A DNA stretch of 12,950 nucleotides from Bacillota bacterium (GCA_023412665.1 JAEZCA010000052.1:1-12950), one strand, 5' to 3'. Numbered from the stretch's first letter, positions 1 to 7,828 are shown. A program made the numbers and translations. The notes: generated by a model from the letters alone, not told the origin.

Positions 1-519
1 AACAGGGTTCAGGAACTATGTGAGAAGACCGATATACTGGATATGGATTGTATATGGCATCTGATAGGGCATCTTCAGACCAATAAGGTGAAGTATATAA
101 TTGACAGGGTCCATCTGATACATTCCCTCGACAGTCTGGAGCTGGCAAAGGAAATAAGCAGAAGGGCCCAAAATGTAGGGCGGACAATGGATACGCTGGT
201 ACAGGTCAATGTTGCCGGCGAGGATTCCAAATTTGGCATAAGACCGGATGAAGCAGTAAGCTTTGTGAAGGAAGTAAGCCGGATGGGCAATATCAGGGTA
301 AGGGGACTGATGACGATTGCTCCCTTGTCTGCTGATCCTGAGGATGTAAGATGGGTTTTTGCAGGACTTGGAAAATTGCGTATTGACATAAGCAGGGAAA
401 ATATTGATAATGTTAATATGGATTACCTTTCAATGGGCATGAGCAATGACTTTGAGGTAGCTATAGAGGAAGGGTCCAATATGGTCAGGATAGGGTCTGC
501 TTTATTTGGCAAACGCTGA
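1..519 (+). CDS. yggS: YggS/YlmE family PLP-binding protein (pyridoxal phosphate homeostasis), 3' part
   Basis: The frame is open from the first base of the window, so the gene starts upstream and about 172 codons of its 3' part are present. The visible protein contains the family signature WHLIGHLQTNKVKYI early on, then a fold-type III PLP barrel pattern with VQVNVAGEDSKFGI, a GLMTIAP segment and the end motif LSMGMSNDFEVAIEEGSNMVRIG, which in this family lies near the PLP phosphate-binding region. YggS proteins bind PLP without a known enzymatic reaction and help keep the vitamin B6 pool and amino-acid metabolism balanced. The PLP-binding lysine lies in the missing N-terminal part. The gene stands directly before sepF, as ylmE does in Bacillus, and is probably co-transcribed with it. 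Truncation is due only to the window edge; the stop is intact. Confidence 0.93.
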   Translation, partial: NRVQELCEKTDILDMDCIWHLIGHLQTNKVKYIIDRVHLIHSLDSLELAKEISRRAQNVGRTMDTLVQVNVAGEDSKFGIRPDEAVSFVKEVSRMGNIRVRGLMTIAPLSADPEDVRWVFAGLGKLRIDISRENIDNVNMDYLSMGMSNDFEVAIEEGSNMVRIGSALFGKR

Positions 520-615
520 CGCCTATACCCGACAACAAAAGACAGCCCTGATTATTCAGGCATTTACAAATGTATGCGTGTTAGATAACTAATGAAAAAA
601 CGGAGGGGTATACAA

Positions 616-1074
616 ATGGCAAAGCTGCTGAACAAGATGCTCAATCTGGTTGGCTGGGAGACCGAGGAAGAAGAGGAAGTAGAAGATATGTATGAAAATA
701 CAGGAGAGGAGATATCTCAAACTCCGCAATATCTTCAGTCCTTTACAAAAAAATCCCAGCAGAACAAGGTAGTGAATATTCATTCCAACAGCCAGTTCAA
801 GGTTGTTATCATGCAGCCCGAGACATTTGACGATGCCAGGGATGTATGTGATCACCTCAAAAACAAGAAGCCCGTCATAGTCAATCTTGAAAACCTGACA
901 AAGGAAACAGCCCAAAGAGTGGTTGATTTTCTCAGCGGTGCCGTCTATGCTGTGGACGGTGACATACAGAAGGTTTCTACCGGTATATTTATGATTGCTC
1001 CAAACAATGTGGAAGTGATGGGCGATGTCAAGGATGAGCTCAAAAGCAAAGGGGTATTTCCCTGGGTGAAATGA
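616..1074 (+). CDS. sepF: SepF, FtsZ-associated cell division protein
   Basis: A 152-residue cytoplasmic protein that tethers FtsZ filaments to the membrane and organises the Z-ring. The N-terminus MAKLLNKMLNLVGW fits the short amphipathic membrane-binding helix of SepF. It is followed by a very acidic linker (about residues 15-35, rich in E) and the compact SepF core (about residues 52-140) with VVIMQPETFDDARDV, a VNLENL segment and the hallmark DFLSGAVYAVDGD. The open frame has an earlier ATG at 592, but GGAGGGG at 602-608 lies 7 bases before the ATG at 616 and the resulting N-terminus matches the family, so 616 is the start. It sits in the ylmE-ylmF-ylmG order typical of Firmicutes, 96 bases after yggS. 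Confidence 0.95.
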   Translation: MAKLLNKMLNLVGWETEEEEEVEDMYENTGEEISQTPQYLQSFTKKSQQNKVVNIHSNSQFKVVIMQPETFDDARDVCDHLKNKKPVIVNLENLTKETAQRVVDFLSGAVYAVDGDIQKVSTGIFMIAPNNVEVMGDVKDELKSKGVFPWVK

Positions 1075-1127
1075 GCCGTTTCCCAGCGTAGCATGAGTAC
1101 CGTTATATTGTTGTCAGGAGGCATATG

Positions 1128-1385
1128 ATGTACAGGTTGGTAGGATTGATCTTCGACATTGCAGAGCTGATTATCTTGATCAGAATAGTTATTTCATGGT
1201 TGCCTGTCAATAGGGATAATCGTTTTGTAGAATTGCTGTTTAAGGTCACAGAGCCGGTTTTGGCTCCTTTCCGGAATCTTGTTTCAAGGATTGCCAAACA
1301 GACATTGCCAATTGATTTTTCTCCAATTATTGTGCTTTTGCTGCTGGCTATTCTAAGGCATATCATACTTCGCATAATTGCCTGA
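1128..1385 (+). CDS. yggT: YggT family small membrane protein (YlmG)
   Basis: An 85-residue integral membrane protein with two hydrophobic segments (about residues 3-24 and 63-84) joined by a loop carrying the YggT signature TEPVLAPFRNLV. YggT/YlmG proteins are conserved beside sepF in bacteria and have relatives in chloroplasts and cyanobacteria, where they affect nucleoid or division-site organisation; the molecular role is not settled. Two ATGs are adjacent in frame (1125 and 1128). The CAGGAGG at 1115-1121 is 3 bases from the first and 6 from the second, which favours 1128, but 1125 cannot be excluded. ylmH follows after only 5 bases, so the two are surely on one transcript. Confidence 0.9.
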   Translation: MYRLVGLIFDIAELIILIRIVISWLPVNRDNRFVELLFKVTEPVLAPFRNLVSRIAKQTLPIDFSPIIVLLLLAILRHIILRIIA

Positions 1386-1390
1386 AATGT

Positions 1391-2191
1391 ATGAAGAACA
1401 ACAGGGAGCATATTTTAAAGGGTATCGGAAAGCCTGAGGACAGACTTGCCGCGGCAAAATTGCTGGATAAGTCGGAGCTTTCCAGGAGAACCAATAAACC
1501 TGTGCATTCCGATTTTCTGGATCCAAGGCAGCAGAAGCTTGCCGAAGGGCTCATGAAATCTGCAGGTATCACAAGTATCAGCTTTTATGGAGGCTATGAG
1601 GAAGCTGAAAGGTCGGTAGCCTTATTTATACCTGAAATGTTACAGGATGATGAGCTGGAAGAATACAAAAAAGGAATCATGAAAGTCATCGAAATCACAC
1701 CGCCTTCAAGGAATAGCCTCACACACCGGGATTATCTCGGAGCTTTGATGGGATTGGGTATCAGGCGGGACGTGACCGGAGACATAGTTATATCTGATGA
1801 AAAATGCAGCATAATCGTGTTGAATGACATAGCGGATTATATTGCGGGAAATCTTGCAAGAGTGGGAAATATAGGCGTCAGCCTTAAAATATCGGACATA
1901 ATCGAATCGTGCTTACCAAGTAACAAAGGCACAGAACTCAAGGCTGTTGTTTCAGCGCTGAGACTGGATTGCATATGCGCATCTGCATTTGGTCTGTCAA
2001 GAAGCAAGGCAGCCGAATACATAAAAAGCGGCAAGGTGCAGCTGGAATGGGAAATAACCCAGAGCACTGACAAAACCGTAAAGGAAGGCGATACGCTGAG
2101 CCTGCGAGGTAGAGGCAGAGCTGTTCTTGATAAGGTTGGCGGCCGGACAAAAAAGGACAGGATCAATATAATTATCAGGAAGTATGTATAA
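1391..2191 (+). CDS. ylmH: YlmH, S4-domain RNA-binding protein
   Basis: A 266-residue protein of the YlmH family. The N-terminal two thirds (residues about 15-180) is the YlmH-specific region with FYGGYEEAERSVALFIP and RDYLGALMGLGIRRDVTGDI. The C-terminal S4 domain (about 190-250) contains LRLDCICASAFGLSRSKAAE followed by an IKSGKV turn. S4 domains bind structured RNA, and work in Bacillus links YlmH to rescue of stalled ribosomes carrying peptidyl-tRNA; a division role was proposed earlier from its position. No clear Shine-Dalgarno sequence precedes the ATG at 1391. Because the yggT stop is 5 bases upstream, translation is probably coupled to yggT. An out-of-frame ATG at 1387 lies in between. 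Position before divIVA is standard. Confidence 0.92.
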   Translation: MKNNREHILKGIGKPEDRLAAAKLLDKSELSRRTNKPVHSDFLDPRQQKLAEGLMKSAGITSISFYGGYEEAERSVALFIPEMLQDDELEEYKKGIMKVIEITPPSRNSLTHRDYLGALMGLGIRRDVTGDIVISDEKCSIIVLNDIADYIAGNLARVGNIGVSLKISDIIESCLPSNKGTELKAVVSALRLDCICASAFGLSRSKAAEYIKSGKVQLEWEITQSTDKTVKEGDTLSLRGRGRAVLDKVGGRTKKDRINIIIRKYV

Positions 2192-2204
2192 GGGGTGATC
2201 ATTT

Positions 2205-2660
2205 ATGAATTATACACCAAACGATTTGCAGAATCTGACCTTTAAAAAACATATCATGGGCTATAGCGAGGATATGGTCAATGATGTCCTGGACAAGATA
2301 ATAGAAGACTATTCTGCATATATCCGAGAGAATGTGGAGCTCAAGGACAAGCTTGCACTTCTCAATGAAGGACTGCAGCATTACAAGACAATAGAGGAGT
2401 CGCTTCAGAACACACTCCTGGTAGCTCAGCAGACAGGCGAAGATATAAAAAAGAATGCTTATGAAAAGGCTGACAATGTCATAAGAGAAGCTGAAATCAG
2501 AGCACAGAAGCTAATTAACGATGCCAATCAGGAAGTAGTAAAGATAAAGTTTGAATATGAGGACTCAAAAAAGAAGCTTCATGTGTTCAAATCAAAATGC
2601 GAAATGCTGCTCATGTCACAACTGGAACTTTTAAAGCAGATATTCGAAGAAGACGAGTAA
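2205..2660 (+). CDS. divIVA: DivIVA family polar/septal coiled-coil protein
   Basis: A 151-residue DivIVA-like protein. Residues 1-40 match the DivIVA N-terminal lipid-binding domain (TPNDLQNLTFKKHIMGYSED, then MVNDVLDKI, the counterpart of the usual GY...EVD.FL pattern). The rest is almost wholly alpha-helical and rich in E, K and A with a long coiled coil (about 30-140), including the family-typical block of A, E and R residues around AYEKADNVIREAEIRAQKLI. DivIVA binds curved membrane at poles and septa and recruits division, segregation or sporulation partners. AGGGGTGAT at 2191-2199 overlaps the last base of the ylmH stop and lies 5 bases before the ATG. It is the last gene of the division cluster. 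No terminator is visible before the ileS leader promoter 7 bases downstream, so some transcription may run on into the T-box. Confidence 0.93.
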   Translation: MNYTPNDLQNLTFKKHIMGYSEDMVNDVLDKIIEDYSAYIRENVELKDKLALLNEGLQHYKTIEESLQNTLLVAQQTGEDIKKNAYEKADNVIREAEIRAQKLINDANQEVVKIKFEYEDSKKKLHVFKSKCEMLLMSQLELLKQIFEEDE

Positions 2661-2666
2661 GCCTTG

Positions 2667-2696
2667 TTGACATTAAGCCCGGCATTGTTGTATAAT
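2667..2696 (+). promoter_or_regulatory. Sigma-A type promoter of the ileS T-box transcript
   Basis: A perfect TTGACA at 2667-2672 and a perfect TATAAT at 2691-2696 are separated by 18 bases, giving a start near 2703. The promoter begins 7 bases after the divIVA stop and immediately precedes the T-box leader, so ileS can be transcribed independently of the division cluster. Confidence 0.88.
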
Positions 2697-2702
2697 GCTG
2701 TT

Positions 2703-3018
2703 TAATATTTTAAATGCCATGATCGGAACGAGTAAAGGATCTGAGCCTCACAGAGAGCAGGCGGCTGGTGGAAGCCTGCAGGTATGGTTCTCGAAAATCC
2801 TCCGGGAGCAGCTGCCTGAAACCATGACAGGGTATGGATATCAGCTCTGGAATGCAAGTATGGCCAGCCGGTGAACACCGTTATATGTGATGTCAAGCGA
2901 TCGCAGAGCCAGCGGGATATATACAGGATCCTGACCGGGCTGCTGGGTAATTTGGGTGGTACCGCGTGAGAAAACAACCTCTCGTCCCTTTTTTGGGGAT
3001 AGAGAGTTTTTTTATTTT
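2703..3018 (+). ncRNA. T-box riboswitch leader (isoleucine) upstream of ileS
   Basis: A tRNA-sensing leader that reads the charging state of tRNA-Ile and lets transcription pass into ileS when uncharged tRNA is bound. Landmarks in order: AGTA at 2731-2734; AGAGAG at 2752-2757; an apical stem GCAGGC/GCCTGC (2757-2762/2774-2779) with TGGTG in its loop; a probable specifier ATC (Ile codon) at 2797-2799 within GAAAATCC; AGTA at 2857-2860; a small stem III CGGT/ACCG (2869-2872/2877-2880) followed by TTA; and the T-box sequence GGGTGGTACCGCG at 2954-2966. The TGGT at 2957-2960 would pair with the acceptor end ACCA, which fits the A73 discriminator of tRNA-Ile. The element ends in an intrinsic terminator. 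The base after the proposed specifier is C rather than the usual purine, so the exact specifier is less sure than the T-box itself. Confidence 0.93.
2979..3018 (+). terminator. Intrinsic terminator of the T-box leader
   Basis: CTCTC-GTCCC (2979-2988) pairs with GGG-AT-GAGAG (within 2995-3006, one A bulged) around a T-rich loop and is followed directly by seven T (3007-3013). The 5' arm also supplies the bases needed for the alternative antiterminator with the T-box sequence, the usual mutually exclusive switch. Confidence 0.88.
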
Positions 3019-3069
3019 AGTGCGATAATAAGACTGATAGGCATTCAGGTATAAATGGAGGAGGAAGTC

Positions 3070-6000
3070 ATGTATAAAAAAGTATCGACAGATCTTAAAT
3101 TTGTAGACAGAGAAAAGGAAGTCCTCAGCTACTGGAAGGAAAACAGGATATTCGAAAAAAGCCTTAAATTCAGAGAAGGCTCGGAGACATTCACATTTTA
3201 TGACGGACCGCCCACAGCAAACGGCAAGCCCCATATAGGCCATATAATAACCCGTACGATGAAAGACCTGATCCCGAGATACAAGAGCATGAAGGGCTAC
3301 AACGTACTGAGGAAAGCCGGCTGGGATACTCATGGTCTGCCTGTTGAGCTCGAGGTTGAAAAGCTGCTTGGCATAAATGGAAAACCGGAGATCGAGAAAT
3401 ACGGTGTTGAACCGTTTATTCACAAATGCAAGGAAAGTGTATGGAAGTATAAGCGCGAGTGGGAGGAAATGAGCGACCGAGTAGGCTTCTGGGCAGACAT
3501 GGAGGATCCCTATGTTACCTACCACAACAATTATATCGAATCTGAATGGTGGGCTTTGAAGCAGATATGGGACAAGGGACTGCTTTATAAGGGTCACAAG
3601 ATAGTACCTTATTGCCCGCGCTGCGGCACATCACTTTCAAGCCATGAAGTGGCACAGGGATACAAGGACGTCAAGGAGACATCTGTATATGTAAAGTTCA
3701 AGGTCAGGGGAGAGCCGGGCGTTTATCTTATGGCATGGACAACGACTCCATGGACATTGCCCTCGAATGTTGCGTTGACTGTAAACCCTAACGAGAACTA
3801 TATCAGGGCAAAGTGTGAAGATAGTGTTTATATACTGGCAGAGGCGCTTGCGCCTTCAGTTTTGAAAGGTGAATATGAGACAGTCGGCAGGTACAAGGGT
3901 TCGGAGCTGTCAGGCATGGAATATGAGCCTTTGTTTGATTTTGTCGTTCCGGAAAAGAAAGCATATTATGTCGTATGCGATAATTTTGTTACCCTGACAG
4001 ATGGCTCGGGAATTGTTCATACTGCTCCGGCCTTCGGTGAAGATGATGCCAAGGTGGGAAGGGCATATGATCTGCCTTTCGTACAGCTGGTGAACGAACA
4101 GGGCGAATTCGTTGAATCTGTGAAGCATTGGAAGGGTATGTTTGTAAAGACTGCCGATCCGTTGATCATAAAGGATCTTGACTCCAGAGGCCTGGTCTAC
4201 AAGCTGATGGATTACGAGCATTCATACCCGTTCTGCTGGAGATGCGACACTCCTCTGATATATTACGCAAGAGATACCTGGTTCATCAAAATGACTGAGA
4301 TACGTGACAAGCTTCTGGCGAACAATAACAGCATAAACTGGCTGCCAGACAACATAAAGGAAGGCAGAATGGGCAATTTCCTTGAAAATGTTGTAGACTG
4401 GGGCTTGAGCCGTTCAAGGTATTGGGGAACTCCGCTACCGATATGGGAATGCGGCTGCGGACACCGTCATCTGGTCGGCAGCATTGATGAATTGAAGGAG
4501 CTTGGAGAGAATGTACCGGATGATATAGAGCTGCACAAGCCCTTTATCGATGCTGTTCATTTGAAGTGCCCGAAGTGCTCTGGAGATATGAAGAGAGTAT
4601 CCGAGGTTATAGACTGCTGGTTTGATTCCGGTGCGATGCCCTTTGCACAGTGGCATTATCCTTTTGAGAACAAGGAAATATTTGAATCTCATTATCCGGC
4701 AGACTTCATCAGTGAGGCTATCGACCAGACGAGAGGCTGGTTCTACACGCTTCTTGCAATATCGTCGCTGTTGTTTGACAAGCCTGCCTTTAAAAACTGC
4801 ATAGTTCTTGGTCATGTGAATGACAAGGACGGCCAGAAAATGAGCAAGCACAAGGGAAATGTAGTGGATCCTTGGACGGTGCTGGACAAACAGGGCTCTG
4901 ACGCAGTGCGGTGGTATTTCTATACAGGCAGCGCGCCATGGCTCCCGAGCAGGTTCTACGAAGAAGCTGTGAGCGAAAGCCAGAGAAAGTTCATGGGTAC
5001 TCTTTGGAACACCTATGCTTTCTATGTGCTGTATGCGAATATAGATGATTTCAATCCCACCAAGTACAGGCTTGAGCAGGATAAGCTGGCTGTAATGGAT
5101 AAATGGGTGCTTTCCAGACTTTATACGCTGATAGGCAATGTGGACAGGAATCTTGAGAATTACAGGATAACAGAGTCAGCAAGAGACATACAGGAGTTTG
5201 TTGACGAACTTAGCAACTGGTATGTCAGAAGGTGCAGGGAGCGTTTCTGGCAGAAGGATATGAACCAGGACAAGATAAATGCCTACATGACGCTTCATAC
5301 GGTGCTGGTCGAGCTGGCAAAAACCATTGCGCCCTTTGTTCCGTTCATCAGCGAGGAAATATACCAGAATCTGGTGAGAAGCGTGGATGCCGGTGCTCCC
5401 GAGAGTGTGCATCTTTGTGATTACCCGGCAGTACAGGAAGGATTTATCGATCCGGAGCTTGAGAAAAATATGGATAAGGTCCTGAAATATGTTGTTCTGG
5501 GCCGCGCGTGCAGAAATACGGCCAATATCAAAAACCGCCAGCCAATAGGCAGGATGTTTATAAAGGATAGTGAAGAGCTTCCTGAAATGTATGCAGAGCT
5601 GGTCAAGGACGAACTTAATGTGAAGCAGACCGTATTCACAAAGGATGCTTCAGGCTTTACGACATACAAATTCAAGCCGCAGCTGCGCACTGTAGGACCA
5701 AAATACGGAAAGCTGGTTTCCAGGATAGGAGAATACCTGTCTAAAGCTGATGGAAATGAGCTGATGGACACCTTCAACAAGGATGGGAAAATCAGCTTTG
5801 AACTGGATGCTGCAGCTGTGGAGCTCGAACTGACGGATGTGCTGGTTGAAACGACACAGAAGGAAGGATACGTTTCTGAAAGCGACAGGGATATAACGGT
5901 GGTGCTTGACACAAATCTGACGCCGGAGCTGCTGGAAGAGGGCTTTGTCCGCGAGATCATAAGCAAGCTTCAGACTATGAGAAAAGAAGCCGGCTTTGAG

Positions 6001-6186
6001 GTCCAGGATCATATTAAGGTCTATTATGGAAGTAATGAAAGAATCAGTGCAATATTTGAACGCAATAAAGCACTGATTGGCGATGAAGTACTTGCCGAAG
6101 CTTTACTGCCATCATCCGGTGGTGGTTACAGTAAGGAGTGGAGCATCAACGGTGAAAATGTAACCTTCAGTGTGGTAAAAATATAA
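3070..6186 (+). CDS. ileS: Isoleucyl-tRNA synthetase, long IleS2-like type
   Basis: Class I synthetase that charges tRNA-Ile with isoleucine using ATP. The ATP-site motifs are HIGH at residues 55-58 and KMSKH at 590-594. Other motifs are CPRC at 182-185, the editing-domain threonine-rich motif WTTTPW near 223, the editing motif GSGIVHTAPAFGEDD near 312, cysteine pairs at 461/463 and 500/503 that look like metal sites, and CWFDSG. The length of 1038 residues is well above the roughly 920 of Bacillus IleS. The KMSKH variant and the NGKPHIGH context resemble the eukaryote-like IleS2 group rather than the KMSKS IleS1 group. An upstream in-frame ATG at 3055 is less likely: GGAGGAGG at 3057-3064 lies 5 bases before the ATG at 3070. 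Expression is controlled by the T-box in front. The assignment to IleRS is firm; the IleS2 subgroup is inference. Confidence 0.96.
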   Translation: MYKKVSTDLKFVDREKEVLSYWKENRIFEKSLKFREGSETFTFYDGPPTANGKPHIGHIITRTMKDLIPRYKSMKGYNVLRKAGWDTHGLPVELEVEKLLGINGKPEIEKYGVEPFIHKCKESVWKYKREWEEMSDRVGFWADMEDPYVTYHNNYIESEWWALKQIWDKGLLYKGHKIVPYCPRCGTSLSSHEVAQGYKDVKETSVYVKFKVRGEPGVYLMAWTTTPWTLPSNVALTVNPNENYIRAKCEDSVYILAEALAPSVLKGEYETVGRYKGSELSGMEYEPLFDFVVPEKKAYYVVCDNFVTLTDGSGIVHTAPAFGEDDAKVGRAYDLPFVQLVNEQGEFVESVKHWKGMFVKTADPLIIKDLDSRGLVYKLMDYEHSYPFCWRCDTPLIYYARDTWFIKMTEIRDKLLANNNSINWLPDNIKEGRMGNFLENVVDWGLSRSRYWGTPLPIWECGCGHRHLVGSIDELKELGENVPDDIELHKPFIDAVHLKCPKCSGDMKRVSEVIDCWFDSGAMPFAQWHYPFENKEIFESHYPADFISEAIDQTRGWFYTLLAISSLLFDKPAFKNCIVLGHVNDKDGQKMSKHKGNVVDPWTVLDKQGSDAVRWYFYTGSAPWLPSRFYEEAVSESQRKFMGTLWNTYAFYVLYANIDDFNPTKYRLEQDKLAVMDKWVLSRLYTLIGNVDRNLENYRITESARDIQEFVDELSNWYVRRCRERFWQKDMNQDKINAYMTLHTVLVELAKTIAPFVPFISEEIYQNLVRSVDAGAPESVHLCDYPAVQEGFIDPELEKNMDKVLKYVVLGRACRNTANIKNRQPIGRMFIKDSEELPEMYAELVKDELNVKQTVFTKDASGFTTYKFKPQLRTVGPKYGKLVSRIGEYLSKADGNELMDTFNKDGKISFELDAAAVELELTDVLVETTQKEGYVSESDRDITVVLDTNLTPELLEEGFVREIISKLQTMRKEAGFEVQDHIKVYYGSNERISAIFERNKALIGDEVLAEALLPSSGGGYSKEWSINGENVTFSVVKI

Positions 6187-6204
6187 ACGAGTGCAGAATT
6201 GTTT

Positions 6205-6242
6205 CATTGCAGGATGACAGTGATTTGCTTCATCCTGCAATG
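6205..6242. repeat. Perfect 13-bp inverted repeat between ileS and aroB
   Basis: CATTGCAGGATGA (6205-6217) and TCATCCTGCAATG (6230-6242) are exact reverse complements around a 12-base loop. There is no T-run after the right arm, so this is not a standard intrinsic terminator as read from either side. A second short palindrome, GGCATATGCC, overlaps its end at 6242-6251. It may act as an mRNA-stabilising or processing hairpin after ileS, or as a protein-binding site before aroB. Confidence 0.7.
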
Positions 6243-6281
6243 GCATATGCCTAACGTAAATATCAATGCGGAGATAATCAA

Positions 6282-7358
6282 ATGGTAAAGTTAAATGTTA
6301 ACCTGGCTGACAGAAGCTATCCGATATATATATCCCCTGATTTTTCCGGGCTTGGCAGGGCGTTGAGCACTGCAAGACTTAACGGGAAGGTTATGATAGT
6401 TACAGACAGCAATGTGAGCGGGCATTACCTGAAGGTATGCTCTGATGAACTGGAAGCAGCCGGAGCTGAAGTTTACAGCCATGTTTTCGAGGCGGGTGAA
6501 AAAAGTAAGACTCTGGGCACTGTACAGGATATTTACAGGCAGCTTGCAGATCGGCGGTTTGACCGCAATTCATCGATTCTCGCCCTGGGAGGCGGTGTTG
6601 TTGGTGATATAGCGGGTTTTGCGGCAGCCACATTCATGCGGGGAATAAATTTCGTACAGGTCCCTACAAGCTTGCTTGCGCAGGCTGACAGCAGCATCGG
6701 CGGAAAGACGGGAGTGGATTTCGAAGGCAGCAAAAATATGGTCGGAGCCTTTTACCAGCCCCGCTTCGTTTACATCAATGTTAAAACACTTTCCACACTG
6801 CCAGCGCGCGAACTCAGTTCAGGGCTGGCGGAGGTAATCAAGCATGGGCTTATACTAAATACCGAGTTCTATGACTATATAAACGACAATATGGACAAAA
6901 TTTTTCGGTTTGATGATAATGCGCTTCAGTATGTGACAAAGATGAATTGTTCCATCAAAAAAAGCATTGTTGAGCAAGATGAACGTGAGGGAGGCCTGCG
7001 GGCAATACTCAATTTCGGTCATACCATCGGCCATGCTGTTGAAAGCGCTTCGGAATTTTCGCTTCTGCATGGAGAGTGCGTAGCAATAGGCATTTCAGGT
7101 GCATTTAAGCTTGCATTTAAGCTTGGGATGCTGACAAAGGATGTGGCTGACGGGGTTGAGAAAACTCTGACAGCAGCAGGTCTGCCAATAAGAGCGTCAG
7201 GCCTGGATCCGGAGACTGTTTATACAAAAATGCTCTCTGATAAAAAGGCTAAAGACGGAAGGCTGAATTTTATACTTCCAAAGGGCATCGGAGAGGTCAT
7301 CAGCTGTTCATTAGAGAACGAGAGTTTAATAAAGGAAGTCATAGACGAGTTAGTTTAA
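6282..7358 (+). CDS. aroB: 3-dehydroquinate synthase
   Basis: A 358-residue enzyme of the shikimate pathway that converts DAHP to 3-dehydroquinate, using NAD and a divalent metal, in the cytoplasm. The NAD-binding glycine-rich motif GGGVVGDIAGF starts at residue 103. The substrate-binding stretch with PTSLLAQADSSIGGKTGVD and KNMVGAFYQP follows. The three expected metal ligands are present: E184 in LAEVIKHG, H247 in NFGHTIGH and H263 in LHGECVA. Length is normal for AroB. GGAG at 6270-6273 lies 8 bases before the ATG. It stands apart from other aromatic amino-acid genes here. It lies on the same strand as ileS, 95 bases downstream, and may be partly read from the ileS transcript; a strong terminator closes it. 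Confidence 0.96.
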   Translation: MVKLNVNLADRSYPIYISPDFSGLGRALSTARLNGKVMIVTDSNVSGHYLKVCSDELEAAGAEVYSHVFEAGEKSKTLGTVQDIYRQLADRRFDRNSSILALGGGVVGDIAGFAAATFMRGINFVQVPTSLLAQADSSIGGKTGVDFEGSKNMVGAFYQPRFVYINVKTLSTLPARELSSGLAEVIKHGLILNTEFYDYINDNMDKIFRFDDNALQYVTKMNCSIKKSIVEQDEREGGLRAILNFGHTIGHAVESASEFSLLHGECVAIGISGAFKLAFKLGMLTKDVADGVEKTLTAAGLPIRASGLDPETVYTKMLSDKKAKDGRLNFILPKGIGEVISCSLENESLIKEVIDELV

Positions 7359-7381
7359 AATATATTTTATATTTGGCAGGA

Positions 7382-7422
7382 AGCGTCTCTGTACATAAAG
7401 CAGAGACGCTATTTTGTTGTTT
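7382..7422 (+). terminator. Intrinsic terminator after aroB
   Basis: A perfect 10-bp stem, AGCGTCTCTG (7382-7391) with CAGAGACGCT (7401-7410), closes a 9-base loop and is followed by a T-rich tract (ATTTTGTTGTTT). It lies 23 bases after the aroB stop and separates aroB from the DUF5665-yteA unit. Confidence 0.87.
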
Positions 7423-7478
7423 CATAAAATTTTCTCTTGAACTATGCGTTATAAAAGATCATCCATTTTGAAATTATA

Positions 7479-7484
7479 TATAAT
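7479..7484 (+). promoter_or_regulatory. Possible -10 element before the DUF5665-yteA unit
   Basis: A TATAAT hexamer lies 38 bases before the start codon in an AT-rich stretch. No good -35 sequence is found at 16-18 bases upstream, so either the -35 is weak or an alternative sigma factor is used. A promoter is expected here because a strong terminator lies just upstream. Confidence 0.3.
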
Positions 7485-7522
7485 AAATCAAGATTTTTTG
7501 AGCTAAAGCAGGTGAGGTTTCC

Positions 7523-7828
7523 ATGTTCGGCAGAAAGGCGCGTATCAGATTACTGGCAAACAAGCTTGAAAGACTTGCACTGGATATGGAAAAATCGAGG
7601 ATCAGGGATTATGTGTGCTACCTGGAGAATCCGAGGAAATTGCTGTTTACCAATTTCTTAGCCGGGCTTGCAAGGGGATTCGGAGCATCTGTCGGATTTA
7701 CGCTGCTTACAGCTTTAGTGCTATATGTTCTGCAAAAGGTGGTGAAACTGGACCTGCCGGTCATTAGCGAGTTTATTAGCAATATCGTAAGAATAGTTGA
7801 AAATAGCATTAAAAAAACAGGAGGCTAG
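7523..7828 (+). CDS. DUF5665 family small membrane protein
   Basis: A 101-residue protein that I recognise as the DUF5665 type: a basic N-terminal helix with LANKLERLALDMEKSRI, then YLENPRKLLFTNFLAGLARG, then one hydrophobic membrane segment (about residues 54-73, GASVGFTLLTALVLYVLQKV), and a short C-terminal amphipathic tail. The function of the family is unknown. AGGTGAGG at 7510-7517 lies 5 bases before the ATG. The yteA-family gene starts 4 bases after its stop, so the two form one operon. The link to a sporulation-annotated partner suggests, but does not show, a role in spore-forming cells. Confidence 0.82.
   Translation: MFGRKARIRLLANKLERLALDMEKSRIRDYVCYLENPRKLLFTNFLAGLARGFGASVGFTLLTALVLYVLQKVVKLDLPVISEFISNIVRIVENSIKKTGG

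Noticed and set aside
550..580. Short hairpins between yggS and sepF (GCCCTG...CAGGC, CATTT..AAATG)
   Set aside because: Short or bulged stems with no T-tract; not enough to support a terminator or regulatory element.
592..615. Earlier in-frame ATG for sepF
   Set aside because: The ribosome binding site lies between it and the ATG at 616, and the protein from 616 has the normal SepF N-terminus.
3055..3069. Earlier in-frame ATG for ileS
   Set aside because: The GGAGGAGG ribosome binding site begins within this codon's position and is correctly spaced only for the ATG at 3070.
2893..3597. 234-codon minus-strand frame over the T-box and the start of ileS
   Set aside because: It overlaps a well-supported riboswitch and gene, and the translated sequence has no recognisable domain.
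5421..5966. 181-codon minus-strand frame inside ileS
   Set aside because: Serine-rich shadow of a real gene on the other strand, with no family motif.
7437..7455. TTGAAC and TATAAA as a promoter before DUF5665
   Set aside because: Only 7 bases separate them, far too few for a sigma-A promoter.
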